Below, one piece after another: positions 26,780 to 36,141 of a stretch of DNA of 64,000 bases. This DNA comes from Paenibacillus sp. FSL R7-0273 (GTDB taxonomy: Bacteria > Bacillota > Bacilli > Paenibacillales > Paenibacillaceae). Each line of letters begins with the position of its first letter. The first letter of the stretch is position 1. Under the pieces are notes generated by a model that saw only the letters and a program-made list of their open reading frames with translations, was not told where the DNA came from and did not search any database. A program made the position numbers and the translations under genes. The stretch covers positions 7,148,501 through 7,212,500 of the forward strand of contig NZ_CP009283.1 in the NCBI RefSeq assembly GCF_000758625.1, given 5' to 3'.

Positions 26780-29077
26780 GTGAAAAAATGGAACTCAGCA
26801 TTTACCGGCCTGGCCATTTCCTATCTGTCTGTCGTTCTGGTTATTGTCCTTTTGCTCTGTTCCGTGTTCTCGATTTATTTCTCGGGCCGCTATAAGGAGG
26901 AGCTGCGCAACAGCAGCCGGCTGATCCTGGAGAACACGGCAGGCACGGTTGAGGCCTCGGTGCTCCAGCGCGTGCAGCAGATCTACCTTGAGCTGTCCCT
27001 CGACCGGACCTCCGCCCTGCGCCTGTTCAGCGATGCTTCCTTTCAGCACAATCTCAGTAAAGTAAGCGAGCTGCAGAATCTGCTGAAGGCAGAGGTAGCC
27101 GGCAACTCGGATATTGTGCAGGCCGTGCATCTGTACGCACCGAAGCAGCAGGTTATGCTCTCATCGCTTCACGGTCTGAGATACGATGCAGACCAGGGGG
27201 AGAGCGCCGCTTATTTTGCCGGCTGGATCGGCGGAATGCGCAATAACCCGCACAGCAACCTGTGGACCCCGGCCCGCGAGGTGCCCGAGGACATCTACTC
27301 CAGCGTGCCGGGCGGCAAGCACAGCACTCTGATTACTTATGCCCGTAGCTACCCCTTCCAGTCTTCAGGCGCTGACAGCGATCTGATTCTGGCCATAGAT
27401 ATCAAACAAAGCGCGATCAGCGCTATTATCGAGAATATGATGCCTTTGCAATATGAAGATACCTATATCATCGACCCTTCCGGCGCCCTCGTTGCCGGAG
27501 AAGCCCTGGAACAGGCCGGCAGCGCCGGCTTCGGTACAGGCGGGCTGCCGGAGGCTGCAGAAGAGGCCGGAAGCTTCAGTAGCAGGATCGGGGATACCTC
27601 CTATGTTATCTCCCATCAGCCCCTGCCCTCTGCCGGCTGGACGATCGTCAGCGCTGTGCCTGCCAGCTTCTTCTATGCATCGTCTAATGTAATGCAGCAG
27701 CTGATCCTCGGCCTGTGCCTGCTCACTCTTCTGCTGGGCATTGGGTTGTCAGGCGTACTGGCCAAGGTCAACTACAAGCCGGTCAAGCGCCTCACCGCCA
27801 AGATCAGGGATCTATCCGGTCCTGTTCCGGAACCGGCCGCCAATGATTACAGGCTGATCGATACCGCCTTCACCCGGCTGAGCCAGCAGGTCAGCAGCCT
27901 GGAGGAGAGCCTGCAGGCCAGCGCTCCGGCCATCAAGCGCAATGCCGTTCTAAGCCTTTTGGACGGCGGCTTGACCCGCGGGGAAACCGCTGAAGCGCTG
28001 CAGCTCCTGGGCATTACCCCGCAGTACAGCCGGTTCTGCTGCCTGCTCGTCCGCCCGCGGGAAGCATGGATGTACATGAGCTCCGCTCATATTCAGTCCT
28101 TGGTGGGCGGAATCATTGAGCAGCTCGAAGACCTAAGACTGCCCGGCTGCCGTATTATTGCTGAGGAGCTGCCGGACAGGCAGGTTGCGGCTATTGTCTG
28201 TGCCGCCGGGCCGGCCGGCCCGCTGCAGGAGCAGCTCTCGCAGCTTTTGTCAGCTGAGGGAGGCCAGCAGGCCTGGGGCAGCTGGGCTGCGGAGATTCTG
28301 CAGCTTCACAGCAGCTTTTCTGAGGCGCAGACGCTCATGAAGTATGCTTATTTTCTGCCGGAGCAGCCGGTCCTTAATGCTCCCGGTCTGCTGGAGCGTG
28401 AGAACAGCCTGGATGAGATTCCGCAGGCGCTGCTTGTGAAATTCAAGGATAAGCTGCATTCACGGCAGCTGGATGAGCTTATCTCGACAGCCGGACAGCT
28501 GATTACTGCGATGCGGGAAGGCCCCTACCCGGCTGATTACTGCCACTTCATTCTGGGCAATACCGTATTCGTCTACTCCGATTATCTGAAGAGCGTCCGC
28601 TATAAGCCCGAAAACGGCGGGTATCCCGATCTGTACAGCCAATATATCGGAATGTCCAGCATTCTTGATTTTCAGGACTGGCTTACCCGTTCGCTGACCG
28701 CCTTCATCACAGAGACGGATAAACGCAACAGTGACCGGGCTGTATCAACCATTGAAGCCGCCAAGGAATATATTGCCGGGCATCTGTCCGGCGATCTGTC
28801 GCTGGATGCCGTGTCTTCCAGGGTATTTATCAGCCCCAAGTATTTAAGCAGGCTGTTCAAAGAAGAGCTCGGAATCAACTATACGGATTATGTCACTGCA
28901 CAGCGGATGGAGCATGCCCGAACGCTGCTGGAGAGCAGCAGCATGACTGTCGAGCAGATTGCCGGCACTGTCGGCTACGGGACGGCGGCTTATTTTATCA
29001 AACGGTTCAAAGAGAGGTATGGCTGCACTCCGGGGAACTATTTGCGCACGGTCAAGGAAGGCCAGCCTTCAGCCTGA
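26780..29077 (+). CDS. membrane-spanning AraC-family regulator with extracellular sensor
   Basis: A one-component sensor-regulator of 765 aa. A membrane segment at about 10-32 is followed by an extracellular Cache-like region to about 300, a second membrane segment (QLILGLCLLTLLLGIGLSG), a HAMP-like linker, a long cytoplasmic middle domain, and the AraC double helix-turn-helix in the last ~100 residues (LDAVSSRVFISPKYLSRLF; IAGTVGYGTAAYFIKRF). The GTG at 26780 has GGGAGGAG upstream. It is followed after 30 nt by a sugar-binding lipoprotein gene, so the pair is probably co-transcribed and functionally linked. Confidence 0.9.
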   Translation: MKKWNSAFTGLAISYLSVVLVIVLLLCSVFSIYFSGRYKEELRNSSRLILENTAGTVEASVLQRVQQIYLELSLDRTSALRLFSDASFQHNLSKVSELQNLLKAEVAGNSDIVQAVHLYAPKQQVMLSSLHGLRYDADQGESAAYFAGWIGGMRNNPHSNLWTPAREVPEDIYSSVPGGKHSTLITYARSYPFQSSGADSDLILAIDIKQSAISAIIENMMPLQYEDTYIIDPSGALVAGEALEQAGSAGFGTGGLPEAAEEAGSFSSRIGDTSYVISHQPLPSAGWTIVSAVPASFFYASSNVMQQLILGLCLLTLLLGIGLSGVLAKVNYKPVKRLTAKIRDLSGPVPEPAANDYRLIDTAFTRLSQQVSSLEESLQASAPAIKRNAVLSLLDGGLTRGETAEALQLLGITPQYSRFCCLLVRPREAWMYMSSAHIQSLVGGIIEQLEDLRLPGCRIIAEELPDRQVAAIVCAAGPAGPLQEQLSQLLSAEGGQQAWGSWAAEILQLHSSFSEAQTLMKYAYFLPEQPVLNAPGLLERENSLDEIPQALLVKFKDKLHSRQLDELISTAGQLITAMREGPYPADYCHFILGNTVFVYSDYLKSVRYKPENGGYPDLYSQYIGMSSILDFQDWLTRSLTAFITETDKRNSDRAVSTIEAAKEYIAGHLSGDLSLDAVSSRVFISPKYLSRLFKEELGINYTDYVTAQRMEHARTLLESSSMTVEQIAGTVGYGTAAYFIKRFKERYGCTPGNYLRTVKEGQPSA

Positions 29078-29107
29078 GGGTCTGCAGCTGATAAGGAGGA
29101 TAATGGA

Positions 29108-30751
29108 ATGAGTGTGAGTTACCGGCGGTATGCCGCCCTGATTGCAGCACCGGTCATTGCCGCAGGCCTGGCTCTGCTCAGCGGCTGCAGCCTGAAACCG
29201 GGCAATCCGTCCGCTGACGCGGCAGACCAGCCGCCGGCTCAGGCTTCTCCGGCTCCCGGCTACACCATCTCCTGGACGATGCACCAGAACCTCCCGGTTC
29301 CTGAGGATGCGGCAGTCGTCCGTGAAGTCGAGCAGAAATTCGGCGTCGATCTCGATGTCTGGAATCTGGAAAATAATAAATATGAACCGCTGCTTGATCT
29401 GAAGCTCGTTCAGGGGAGTATTCCCGATCTGTTCCGGATCAGGCAGACCCAGGATCTGCTGAAATACCGGCAGCAGGGCGTGCTGGCGGAAATTCCGCAG
29501 GAGCTGCTTAACACCTATGCGCCAAATATTATGAAATCAATCCGGGAGAACGCCGCTGCTTATCAGAATTCCGGCATCATTGACGGGGCTTACTACGGCA
29601 TACCCGTTGTTAACCCTACCAATATCTATCGTATCCCGGTTGTCTACCGCCAGGACTGGCTGGATAGGCTCGGCCTGACTGTGCCTGATACGCTGGCTGA
29701 TTTTGAGAAGGTCATCTATGCCTTCGCGAACGGCGACCCGGACGGCAACGGTATCAAGGACACCTACGGTCTGTCGCTCGAGGGGATGAATGTGGTCTTT
29801 GGTGCGTTCGGGCAGATTGTTTTTGCCGACCAGCTCTATTTCAGCAGGCAGGACCAGCAGCTGGTCATCGGTGCCCTGCAGCCGGAAATGAAGGAAGCGC
29901 TGCGTTATCTGCGCAAATGGTATGAGGATGGGGTCATTGATCCGGAGTTTGTTACCGGGGAGAATAAGGGCGGCTATAAGCACTTGTCCCATGCCTTTAC
30001 AGGCAGCCGGATTGGCATGACCTCCATGGGCAATTATTACCACTGGATTCAGGACGGTGATTATTCCACATGGACGACAGATGAGCTGGGAAAAACCGTG
30101 GAGATGCCGGTTGCAGCCACCTTTAACGCAAAGGAGCTGACGGCCAAAAACCCGGACGCCCGGATCGTATTCGGGCGTCCGGTAAGCGGACCGGAGGGCA
30201 AGCGGGGCTCCAAAGCCTACGATATGCTTATGAGCTTCACCGCTATCGGGATAGATGCTGTAAAGGAGCCGGGCAAGCTGGAGACCATCCTGCAGATTCT
30301 TGATTACGTCAGCGCCAACCCCGACCGGCAGGAGGATACTGCGATGAAGTTCGGCATTCAGGGGGAGCACTGGGATTGGGCGGACAGCCTGAACAAGGAA
30401 GTGGTGGTGCTGCCGCCGTATGACCGGACCTTCAGCTACCAGAATACCATTGGTGCCAGCCTTGGCATGACGGTACCGGTGATGCCTGACGACCGCAGGG
30501 AGCAGTGGGCGGCTACACTTGGACTGGAGCAGGACGGCATCTATAATGCCCTGGAGGTCGCAACGCCCGCGCTGGTCAAGAGCGGGCCGGAGCTGATCCG
30601 GCTGCGCAACGAGGCTTATATCGCCTTCATCACCGGTGAAAGACCGCTTGAGGAGTTCGACAGCTTTGTTAAGGAATTTATGGCGGCGGGCGGAGCCGGG
30701 GTGCTGCGGGAGGCGAATGCGTCTGCGCTCACACCACATACTCAGCCATAA
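29108..30751 (+). CDS. orphan sugar ABC substrate-binding lipoprotein (LipO/YtcQ-like)
   Basis: A 547-aa extracellular receptor. Signal peptide with lipobox LSGC (Cys27), then a Pro/Ala linker and a type 1 solute-binding fold (DLDVWNLENNKYEPLLDLKL; DPDGNGIKDTYGLSL, a calcium-loop-like segment). AAGGAGG precedes the ATG. No permease genes follow, so it either docks with a permease pair encoded elsewhere or serves the upstream sensor as ligand presenter. Its last 23 nt overlap the convergent gene at 30729. Confidence 0.9.
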   Translation: MSVSYRRYAALIAAPVIAAGLALLSGCSLKPGNPSADAADQPPAQASPAPGYTISWTMHQNLPVPEDAAVVREVEQKFGVDLDVWNLENNKYEPLLDLKLVQGSIPDLFRIRQTQDLLKYRQQGVLAEIPQELLNTYAPNIMKSIRENAAAYQNSGIIDGAYYGIPVVNPTNIYRIPVVYRQDWLDRLGLTVPDTLADFEKVIYAFANGDPDGNGIKDTYGLSLEGMNVVFGAFGQIVFADQLYFSRQDQQLVIGALQPEMKEALRYLRKWYEDGVIDPEFVTGENKGGYKHLSHAFTGSRIGMTSMGNYYHWIQDGDYSTWTTDELGKTVEMPVAATFNAKELTAKNPDARIVFGRPVSGPEGKRGSKAYDMLMSFTAIGIDAVKEPGKLETILQILDYVSANPDRQEDTAMKFGIQGEHWDWADSLNKEVVVLPPYDRTFSYQNTIGASLGMTVPVMPDDRREQWAATLGLEQDGIYNALEVATPALVKSGPELIRLRNEAYIAFITGERPLEEFDSFVKEFMAAGGAGVLREANASALTPHTQP

Positions 30752-31880
30752 TCTGCTCAATATCGAACGGAGTCAGCCCCTGCTCTACCGAAAATACAGT
30801 ATCTGCATGGCGCGGCGATCCGGCAAGCTGCCCCCGGGCCTTGACATGGAGCATGAACAGGTCGTACAGATCCGGCTTTTTGAGCGAGGTCATCGCTTTG
30901 CCGATCAGCACCATTCCCTTACGGTTGCCCTCCACATTATTATAATAATTAGGGTCTCTCGTCAGCGACAGATCGGTCCAGATCACCGTCCGTTCCACCA
31001 GATCCAGTATGACTGGGATGGCAATCTGCGTATCGGCTGTGACATCCACTTTATTCGCAACGGTCGAAGGCTCAAAGACCTCCCCCGAACCGGGCTTCTT
31101 CCGCATCATCCAGCCGGTAAAGCATTCCGGCAGATTACAATAAGGCTGCTCTGTGAAGGAATTCAGCGACGCCACCACGTATCTTCCGCCATACTCGATA
31201 ATAGAAGGAATATGCAGATCAATGAACTCGCAGGCCCCGTGAGGCGCAGACACGATGTCCCCGCTGTGTGCAGCCAGATACTTCGTCGAGCGCAGATTTG
31301 TGTAAGAGATATGCTCTACATAGTTCCAGTTAGAGTCATACATGACCGCAGACAGATCAATATCTACCCGTCCCGTAGACACCCCGCCGGCCTTTCCCTC
31401 CTTCCACCAGCTGAAAAAGCGGATCGTATCCCCCTCCCCCATCGGCAGCCGGCTTCCCCGGACCAGGGTATGCAGTGCTTTGCTGGCTGATCTCTGAGAG
31501 AACGGTACATGGTAGCTTTTAAGCCGCTCATCCACGTACGTATTGCCCAAAGGCGGCAGCTCTGCAAAACGTCTGATTAACGCCTGCTCACATATGCTTA
31601 CGATATTCTGACAGACCCCGGCCTCAATCTCCGGCAGCGTATCAGGCACAGCAAAGGCTTTGGCTACATTTCCTTTCGGGAAAAAGACCCGCAGCTCCCG
31701 TTCCTCCAGACGATGGGCAAAATGGTTCTTCACCTGCAGCAGCACAGGAGTCGCTACCTGCTCCGCCGCTTCGCCAAAGGCCAGCACAACGTAATCCGTG
31801 TGTTCCGTTCCGCGCAGCAGATGGTCCAGTCTCCGTGCCAATTCACCCGGACGCTGGATCAGCAGATCCAGCGCATCCAT
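30729..31880 (-). CDS. C-terminal part of MXAN_6230/SCO0854-like protein
   Basis: A 383-aa frame whose sequence (RVDIDLSAVMYDSNWNYVEH; APHGACEFIDLHIPSI; LPECFTGWMMR; GMVLIGKAMTSL) recalls the TerD-like C-terminal half of the MXAN_6230/SCO0854 protein family. The molecular role of that family is not established. The frame begins with ATG at 31880 inside the last codons of the upstream frame (22-nt overlap), and joining the two frames would give one protein of about 700 aa. This may be a natural two-gene split, a frameshift mutation, or a sequencing slip. Family assignment is from memory. Confidence 0.6.
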   Translation of the reverse strand: MDALDLLIQRPGELARRLDHLLRGTEHTDYVVLAFGEAAEQVATPVLLQVKNHFAHRLEERELRVFFPKGNVAKAFAVPDTLPEIEAGVCQNIVSICEQALIRRFAELPPLGNTYVDERLKSYHVPFSQRSASKALHTLVRGSRLPMGEGDTIRFFSWWKEGKAGGVSTGRVDIDLSAVMYDSNWNYVEHISYTNLRSTKYLAAHSGDIVSAPHGACEFIDLHIPSIIEYGGRYVVASLNSFTEQPYCNLPECFTGWMMRKKPGSGEVFEPSTVANKVDVTADTQIAIPVILDLVERTVIWTDLSLTRDPNYYNNVEGNRKGMVLIGKAMTSLKKPDLYDLFMLHVKARGQLAGSPRHADTVFSVEQGLTPFDIEQIMAEYVV

Positions 31881-32833
31881 ACCTGCTTATATTTTAACGC
31901 CAGCTCCACACTGCTGTTAAAGGTTGTACACGGCTTATTGTTCCGCAGAATATCCCAGGCTTCCTCACAGCGCGCATACCGCTGCTTATATTCGGACGGG
32001 TGCAGAATCTCGCCCAGGCGGATCCAGCGGTCCTTATATCTCAGCATATCCTCTGTCAGCGGCTGGCATTGCTCCAGCAGGCCAAGCAGCAGACGGCGTT
32101 CGCTGCGCTTGAATTTGCGGAAACGCACCGGGGCCGCCAGGCTGACATCACCATCCGACCAGGCTGCGGCCAGGCGCAGCACATCGGTAGCCGTTTTGAA
32201 ATACCGCCCCAGCCGCGCCAGGTTAGCCTTGTCATGCTTAAGGAGCGATGACGCCACGAACGCGGTATTTTCCTTGAACGGAATGTCTGCCGGCAGAATC
32301 TCCTCCAGCTCCTCTGGTTCAAGCGCCGCTATTACGGCATCAATATCCTCTTTATCGGCTGCGGAAATCGAGCCTTTAGCCTGAATAAGCCGGCGGAGCA
32401 TCAGGGAGAAATCCTCTCTGTCCCCAAGCCCAACCGTCTTCAGCTTCACCTGCTCCTGCAGCGGCTCTCTCTCAGCAGACCCGTCGTATGCCGGAAGATC
32501 CCAAGTATAGTAATGGTACATCGCATTTAAATACAGAATAGCCTCATGCTCCAGCATGACCTGCTCCGGAAACCCGGGATACATCGGTTCATACTCTACA
32601 TGCGCACCCAGCATCACTTTTAAATCCGCAGCCAGCTGATCATACAGCACCTCAAAATCTTCCTTCGGCAGCACGCTCACCGCACGGAACAGGTCAGGAG
32701 ACAGGGCAAAGCCCAATGCTTCCAAATTACGGGCCGCCGCCGCCAAATATCCGTCTGCCAGCCGCCCGTTTCCGGTGTGCTTCTCCACAATGATCTTGCG
32801 CGCTCTACGTAAATAAATCGTGTTTATGTTCAT
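31859..32833 (-). CDS. N-terminal part of MXAN_6230/SCO0854-like protein
   Basis: A 324-aa, mostly helical soluble protein with no signal peptide. It precedes and overlaps the previous entry in another frame. The final residues before the stop (KQVWMRWIC) look like out-of-frame read-through, while the downstream frame continues smoothly with MDALDLLIQRPGELARRL. No zinc-binding Cys pairs of RING type are visible. Start at 32833; upstream AT-rich DNA has no strong ribosome binding site, so the start is less certain. Confidence 0.55.
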   Translation of the reverse strand: MNINTIYLRRARKIIVEKHTGNGRLADGYLAAAARNLEALGFALSPDLFRAVSVLPKEDFEVLYDQLAADLKVMLGAHVEYEPMYPGFPEQVMLEHEAILYLNAMYHYYTWDLPAYDGSAEREPLQEQVKLKTVGLGDREDFSLMLRRLIQAKGSISAADKEDIDAVIAALEPEELEEILPADIPFKENTAFVASSLLKHDKANLARLGRYFKTATDVLRLAAAWSDGDVSLAAPVRFRKFKRSERRLLLGLLEQCQPLTEDMLRYKDRWIRLGEILHPSEYKQRYARCEEAWDILRNNKPCTTFNSSVELALKYKQVWMRWIC

Positions 32834-32882
32834 TTTAAAGTGTCCAGGAAAGCCGTATCCCTATTTAGATCATCCTCTGGGT

Positions 32883-32998
32883 TTAGAAGGAAGGAAATAC
32901 GATAGCCTGGACGCCTCCTCTCCGGATAAGCATCCTTCAGGAAAGCTGCGGCCCTAAATCATTTACAGTGAGTTAGAAGGAAGGACCGCAATAGCCTG
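32883..32998. repeat. direct repeat pair in a divergent intergenic region
   Basis: TTAGAAGGAAGGA occurs at 32883 and 32973, each followed 6-7 nt later by ATAGCCTG. Between and after the copies, CCTTCAGG (32934-32941) and CCTGAAGG could pair. The gap 32834-33465 (632 bp) holds no gene. Its right 350 bp are extremely A+T-rich and likely carry the promoter of the arabinofuranosidase gene. I do not recognise a known riboswitch class. Confidence 0.5.
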
Positions 32999-33203
32999 AA
33001 GGCTCAAGCGTCCCGGATTCTGATGATCCCGGCCGTCTGATGTCCTTATCATCGCATACGGCGGTACGTACAAACAGGGCGGAAGTATTACGACAATGGA
33101 AAATTAGGGAAGCGTCTGCCCATAAAGTTCAAAGTTTTTTTTATTTTTAAATGAACTGAATAAAAAAAAGAAAGCTAAAGCAAAAGAAATTTTGTTGGAC
33201 AAA

Positions 33204-33217
33204 TTAAAGCGGTTTCA
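33204..33217 (+). promoter_or_regulatory. candidate cre (CcpA) site 1
   Basis: TTAAAGCGGTTTCA matches the cre consensus TGWAANCGNTNWCA at all but the second base. It lies upstream of the arabinofuranosidase gene in the A+T-rich leader, where carbon catabolite control would make sense. Confidence 0.45.
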
Positions 33218-33400
33218 CTGGAAAATAACCCTTTATTTTAAATTTAACTAAAAGCATATTTTTATTGTCACTTCTTTGTTTTAAAAAAGCATATATTTTC
33301 CACAGATTTATCAGCTTTCCCAACGATTTATATTCATTAAAGTATAAAATGGTTTAGTGTTATTCATTTACAACTGGTTTTTATTGTGTTAATTTAGCTT

Positions 33401-33414
33401 TGGAAACGGATTCA
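33401..33414 (+). promoter_or_regulatory. candidate cre (CcpA) site 2
   Basis: TGGAAACGGATTCA matches the cre consensus at 12 of 14 positions. It lies about 65-100 nt before the possible starts of the arabinofuranosidase gene. Confidence 0.4.
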
Positions 33415-33465
33415 AATGGTTTTTTAAGGAAATGGTTTTAGATGTATTTAAAACAAGTGGTCTAA

Positions 33466-36069
33466 TTGAACAGAGAGCCAGGGAGTAAAGGGGGAGCAAC
33501 GCTGAAGAATAAAAAGCACATACCAGCCTTATCCTTGCTGGTTGTCCTGCTGCTTGCCAGCGGAGCGCTATATTACGCAAACAGCTCAGGTGCACCGCCG
33601 GCAGAGCAGTCCGCCGGACAGCAGGCTAAGCCGGATGAACGGGAGGCGCAGCAGCCGCAGGAAACGGACAGCCCGCCGGGCGGCGGTCCTGCCGCATACA
33701 GCTTGACCGTGGATACGGCGAACCCCGGGGCGGTTATCAGCCCGATGCTCTACGGGGCGTTTTTTGAAGAGATTAACCATGCCGGAGACGGCGGCCTGTA
33801 TGCCGAGCTGATCTCCAACCGTTCCTTTGAGGATCATCCCGACACCCTGTTTAACTGGTGGGCAGAAGAACGCGGCGGGAGCCGGGGAAGCGTAACCCTA
33901 AGTGACACACAGCTGCTGAATGATGCACAGACCCGGGCGCTGGTATTGACCGTAGCGGCTGCGGCCGAAGGCGGCCAGGTATCAGCCGTAAATAACGGCT
34001 ACTGGGGAATCGCTCTGCAGGAAGGGGCAGAATACCGCTTATCCTTTTATGCCCGGCCCGAGCCCGGGGCACAGCTGCCGCTCAATATCACACTGGAAAG
34101 TCCGGACGGTACAGAGGTCTACGCCGCTCAGCCGGTACCGGCACTTAAGGAAGGGTGGAACCAATACAGCTACACCCTGGTAGCCAAAGGCACTACGGCC
34201 AATGCGCGCATGCTCATCTCGGCATCGGAGCAAGGAACGGTGTATCTGGATATGGTCTCGCTGTTCCCTGCAACCTGGAAGGACCGGGAGAACGGCTTAA
34301 GAATCGATCTGGCGGAGAAGGTGGCGGCCATGCAGCCGTCGTTCGTCCGTTTTCCGGGGGGCTGCTTTGTAGAAGGCAAAACACCGGAGAGCGCCTACCG
34401 CTGGAAGACGACGATCGGCCCGCTTGAGACACGTCCCGGCCATCAGGGCTATTGGAATTACCGCTCCTCAGACGGGCTCGGCTTCCATGAGTATCTGCAG
34501 TGGGCTGAGGATTTAGAGGCAGAGCCTCTATACGTAGCTTATATCGGAATCTCCCATGACGGTGATCCGGTAGCCAAGGCCAATACCGTTCCGCTTGCCG
34601 AAATCCAGCCGTGGATACAGGATGTGCTTGATGCCATCGAATATGCCAACGGGCCGGTCAGCAGCGAATGGGGCGCCAAGCGGGCGGCGAACGGCCATCC
34701 GGAGCCTTTCGGCCTGAATTATGTGGAGATCGGCAACGAAAACAACTTCCAGCCTGCGGAATACAGACAACGGTACGGATTGTTCTATGATGCCATCAAA
34801 GCGAAATATCCTGAGATCCATATTATTGCCAATATGGCGGTGCAGGGTGAGCCGATAGAAATCATTGATGAGCATTATTATGAATCCTCGGAGTGGTTCA
34901 TGAGCAATGCGAACCGTTATGACTCCTATGACCGCAGCGGTCCTGGCATATATGTCGGTGAGTATGCTGTGACCAAGGGTGCCGGCCAGGGAAATATGAA
35001 TGCGGCACTTGGTGAAGCTGCCTTCATGCTGGGTATGGAGCGCAATTCCGATATTGTCCTGATGTCCTCCTATGCCCCGCTGTTTGTGCATGATAAAGAC
35101 CGGACCTGGAATCCCGATGCCATTGTCTTTAATTCGGCAGCCAGCTACGGGACGCCTTCCTATCATGTGCAGCAGATGTTCGGCAGTAATAAAGGCGATG
35201 TTGTTCTGCCCTCCGCTCTGAAGACACACGGTCAGACGGAAGCTGAGCAGGCAGTCATTGAAGGTGCCATTGGCCTGGGGGCCTGGTCAACGCAGGTTGA
35301 GTATAACGACCTGCTCGTCTCACAGAACGGCGTGACGCTTCTTGAGGACAGCCTGGATCAGGAGACCGGCAGCTGGGAGATGCAGAGCGGAAGCTGGGAG
35401 CACAGTGACGGACTCCTGCGTCAGACCGGCAGCGCGATCGATGCCCGTGCAATGGCAGGCGAATCCTCCTGGAACAACTACACGCTTACAGTCAAGGCCA
35501 GGAAAGCCGACGGGGCCGAAGGCATGCTGATCATGTTCGGCGCGAAGGAGAATGACAACTTCTACTGGTGGAATATCGGCGGCTGGGGCAATACGGTAAG
35601 CGCTATTGAGAAATCGGTTGGCGGCACCCGGTCCGTAATCGGACAGAGCGTTCCGGTTAGCATCGCTTCCGGTAAATGGTACGATATCCGCATTGAGCTG
35701 TCCGGCACCACCATCCGCGCCTACCTCGACGGCAAGCTGGTGCATGAAATAAAGGATCAGCTCTCCACCGGACCGCTCTTCACGGCGGCGAGCCGCGAGC
35801 TGGCCAGCGGCGATATTATTGTCAAGGTAGTTAACAGCAGCGGGAACGCATTGACAGCAGCGCTTGCGTTAACAGGAGTGCCTACAGGTCAGCTCCAGGG
35901 GAGCGCCCTCGTCCTTGCCGCCAACCAGCCCGTTGACGAGAACAGCTTTTCGGAGCCTGGCCTCATAGCTCCCAAAACCAGTGAAGTAACCGTAACAGAC
36001 GGCAGTCTGGAGTATGCATTCCCTAAATTCTCAGTAACGGTACTCAGATTCAAGGAAGGAGGGCAGTGA
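33466..36069 (+). CDS. GH51 alpha-L-arabinofuranosidase, membrane-anchored, with carbohydrate-binding and LamG-like regions
   Basis: Cleaves terminal L-arabinofuranosyl groups from arabinan or arabinoxylan. The only standard start in frame is TTG at 33466 (867 aa), which lacks a ribosome binding site. AAAGGGGGA lies 6 nt before an in-frame CTG at 33502 (LKNKKH), which may be the true start. A hydrophobic segment LSLLVVLLLASGALYYA near the N-terminus, without lipobox, acts as signal or anchor. Then come a beta-sandwich insert (about 95-260) and the GH51 core. It has YGAFFEEINHAGDGG, VRFPGGCFVEG, the acid/base Glu425 in EIGNEN and the nucleophile Glu499 in VGEYA. The C-terminal ~200 residues resemble a LamG/DUF1080 sugar-binding fold. 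It heads the arabinoside block. Confidence 0.92.
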   Translation: MNREPGSKGGATLKNKKHIPALSLLVVLLLASGALYYANSSGAPPAEQSAGQQAKPDEREAQQPQETDSPPGGGPAAYSLTVDTANPGAVISPMLYGAFFEEINHAGDGGLYAELISNRSFEDHPDTLFNWWAEERGGSRGSVTLSDTQLLNDAQTRALVLTVAAAAEGGQVSAVNNGYWGIALQEGAEYRLSFYARPEPGAQLPLNITLESPDGTEVYAAQPVPALKEGWNQYSYTLVAKGTTANARMLISASEQGTVYLDMVSLFPATWKDRENGLRIDLAEKVAAMQPSFVRFPGGCFVEGKTPESAYRWKTTIGPLETRPGHQGYWNYRSSDGLGFHEYLQWAEDLEAEPLYVAYIGISHDGDPVAKANTVPLAEIQPWIQDVLDAIEYANGPVSSEWGAKRAANGHPEPFGLNYVEIGNENNFQPAEYRQRYGLFYDAIKAKYPEIHIIANMAVQGEPIEIIDEHYYESSEWFMSNANRYDSYDRSGPGIYVGEYAVTKGAGQGNMNAALGEAAFMLGMERNSDIVLMSSYAPLFVHDKDRTWNPDAIVFNSAASYGTPSYHVQQMFGSNKGDVVLPSALKTHGQTEAEQAVIEGAIGLGAWSTQVEYNDLLVSQNGVTLLEDSLDQETGSWEMQSGSWEHSDGLLRQTGSAIDARAMAGESSWNNYTLTVKARKADGAEGMLIMFGAKENDNFYWWNIGGWGNTVSAIEKSVGGTRSVIGQSVPVSIASGKWYDIRIELSGTTIRAYLDGKLVHEIKDQLSTGPLFTAASRELASGDIIVKVVNSSGNALTAALALTGVPTGQLQGSALVLAANQPVDENSFSEPGLIAPKTSEVTVTDGSLEYAFPKFSVTVLRFKEGGQ

Positions 36070-36141
36070 CTTATCAGGGGAAGCAGCTCGTTTAATATAG
36101 ACTTTGCAATGATTAGCACATTATAAGGGGAGGTTTGTTTG

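Noticed and set aside
32834..33060. Known riboswitch (cobalamin, SAM, TPP, M-box, c-di-GMP) in the divergent leader
   Set aside because: None of the conserved core words of these classes could be matched on either strand, so it is left as unassigned repeats.
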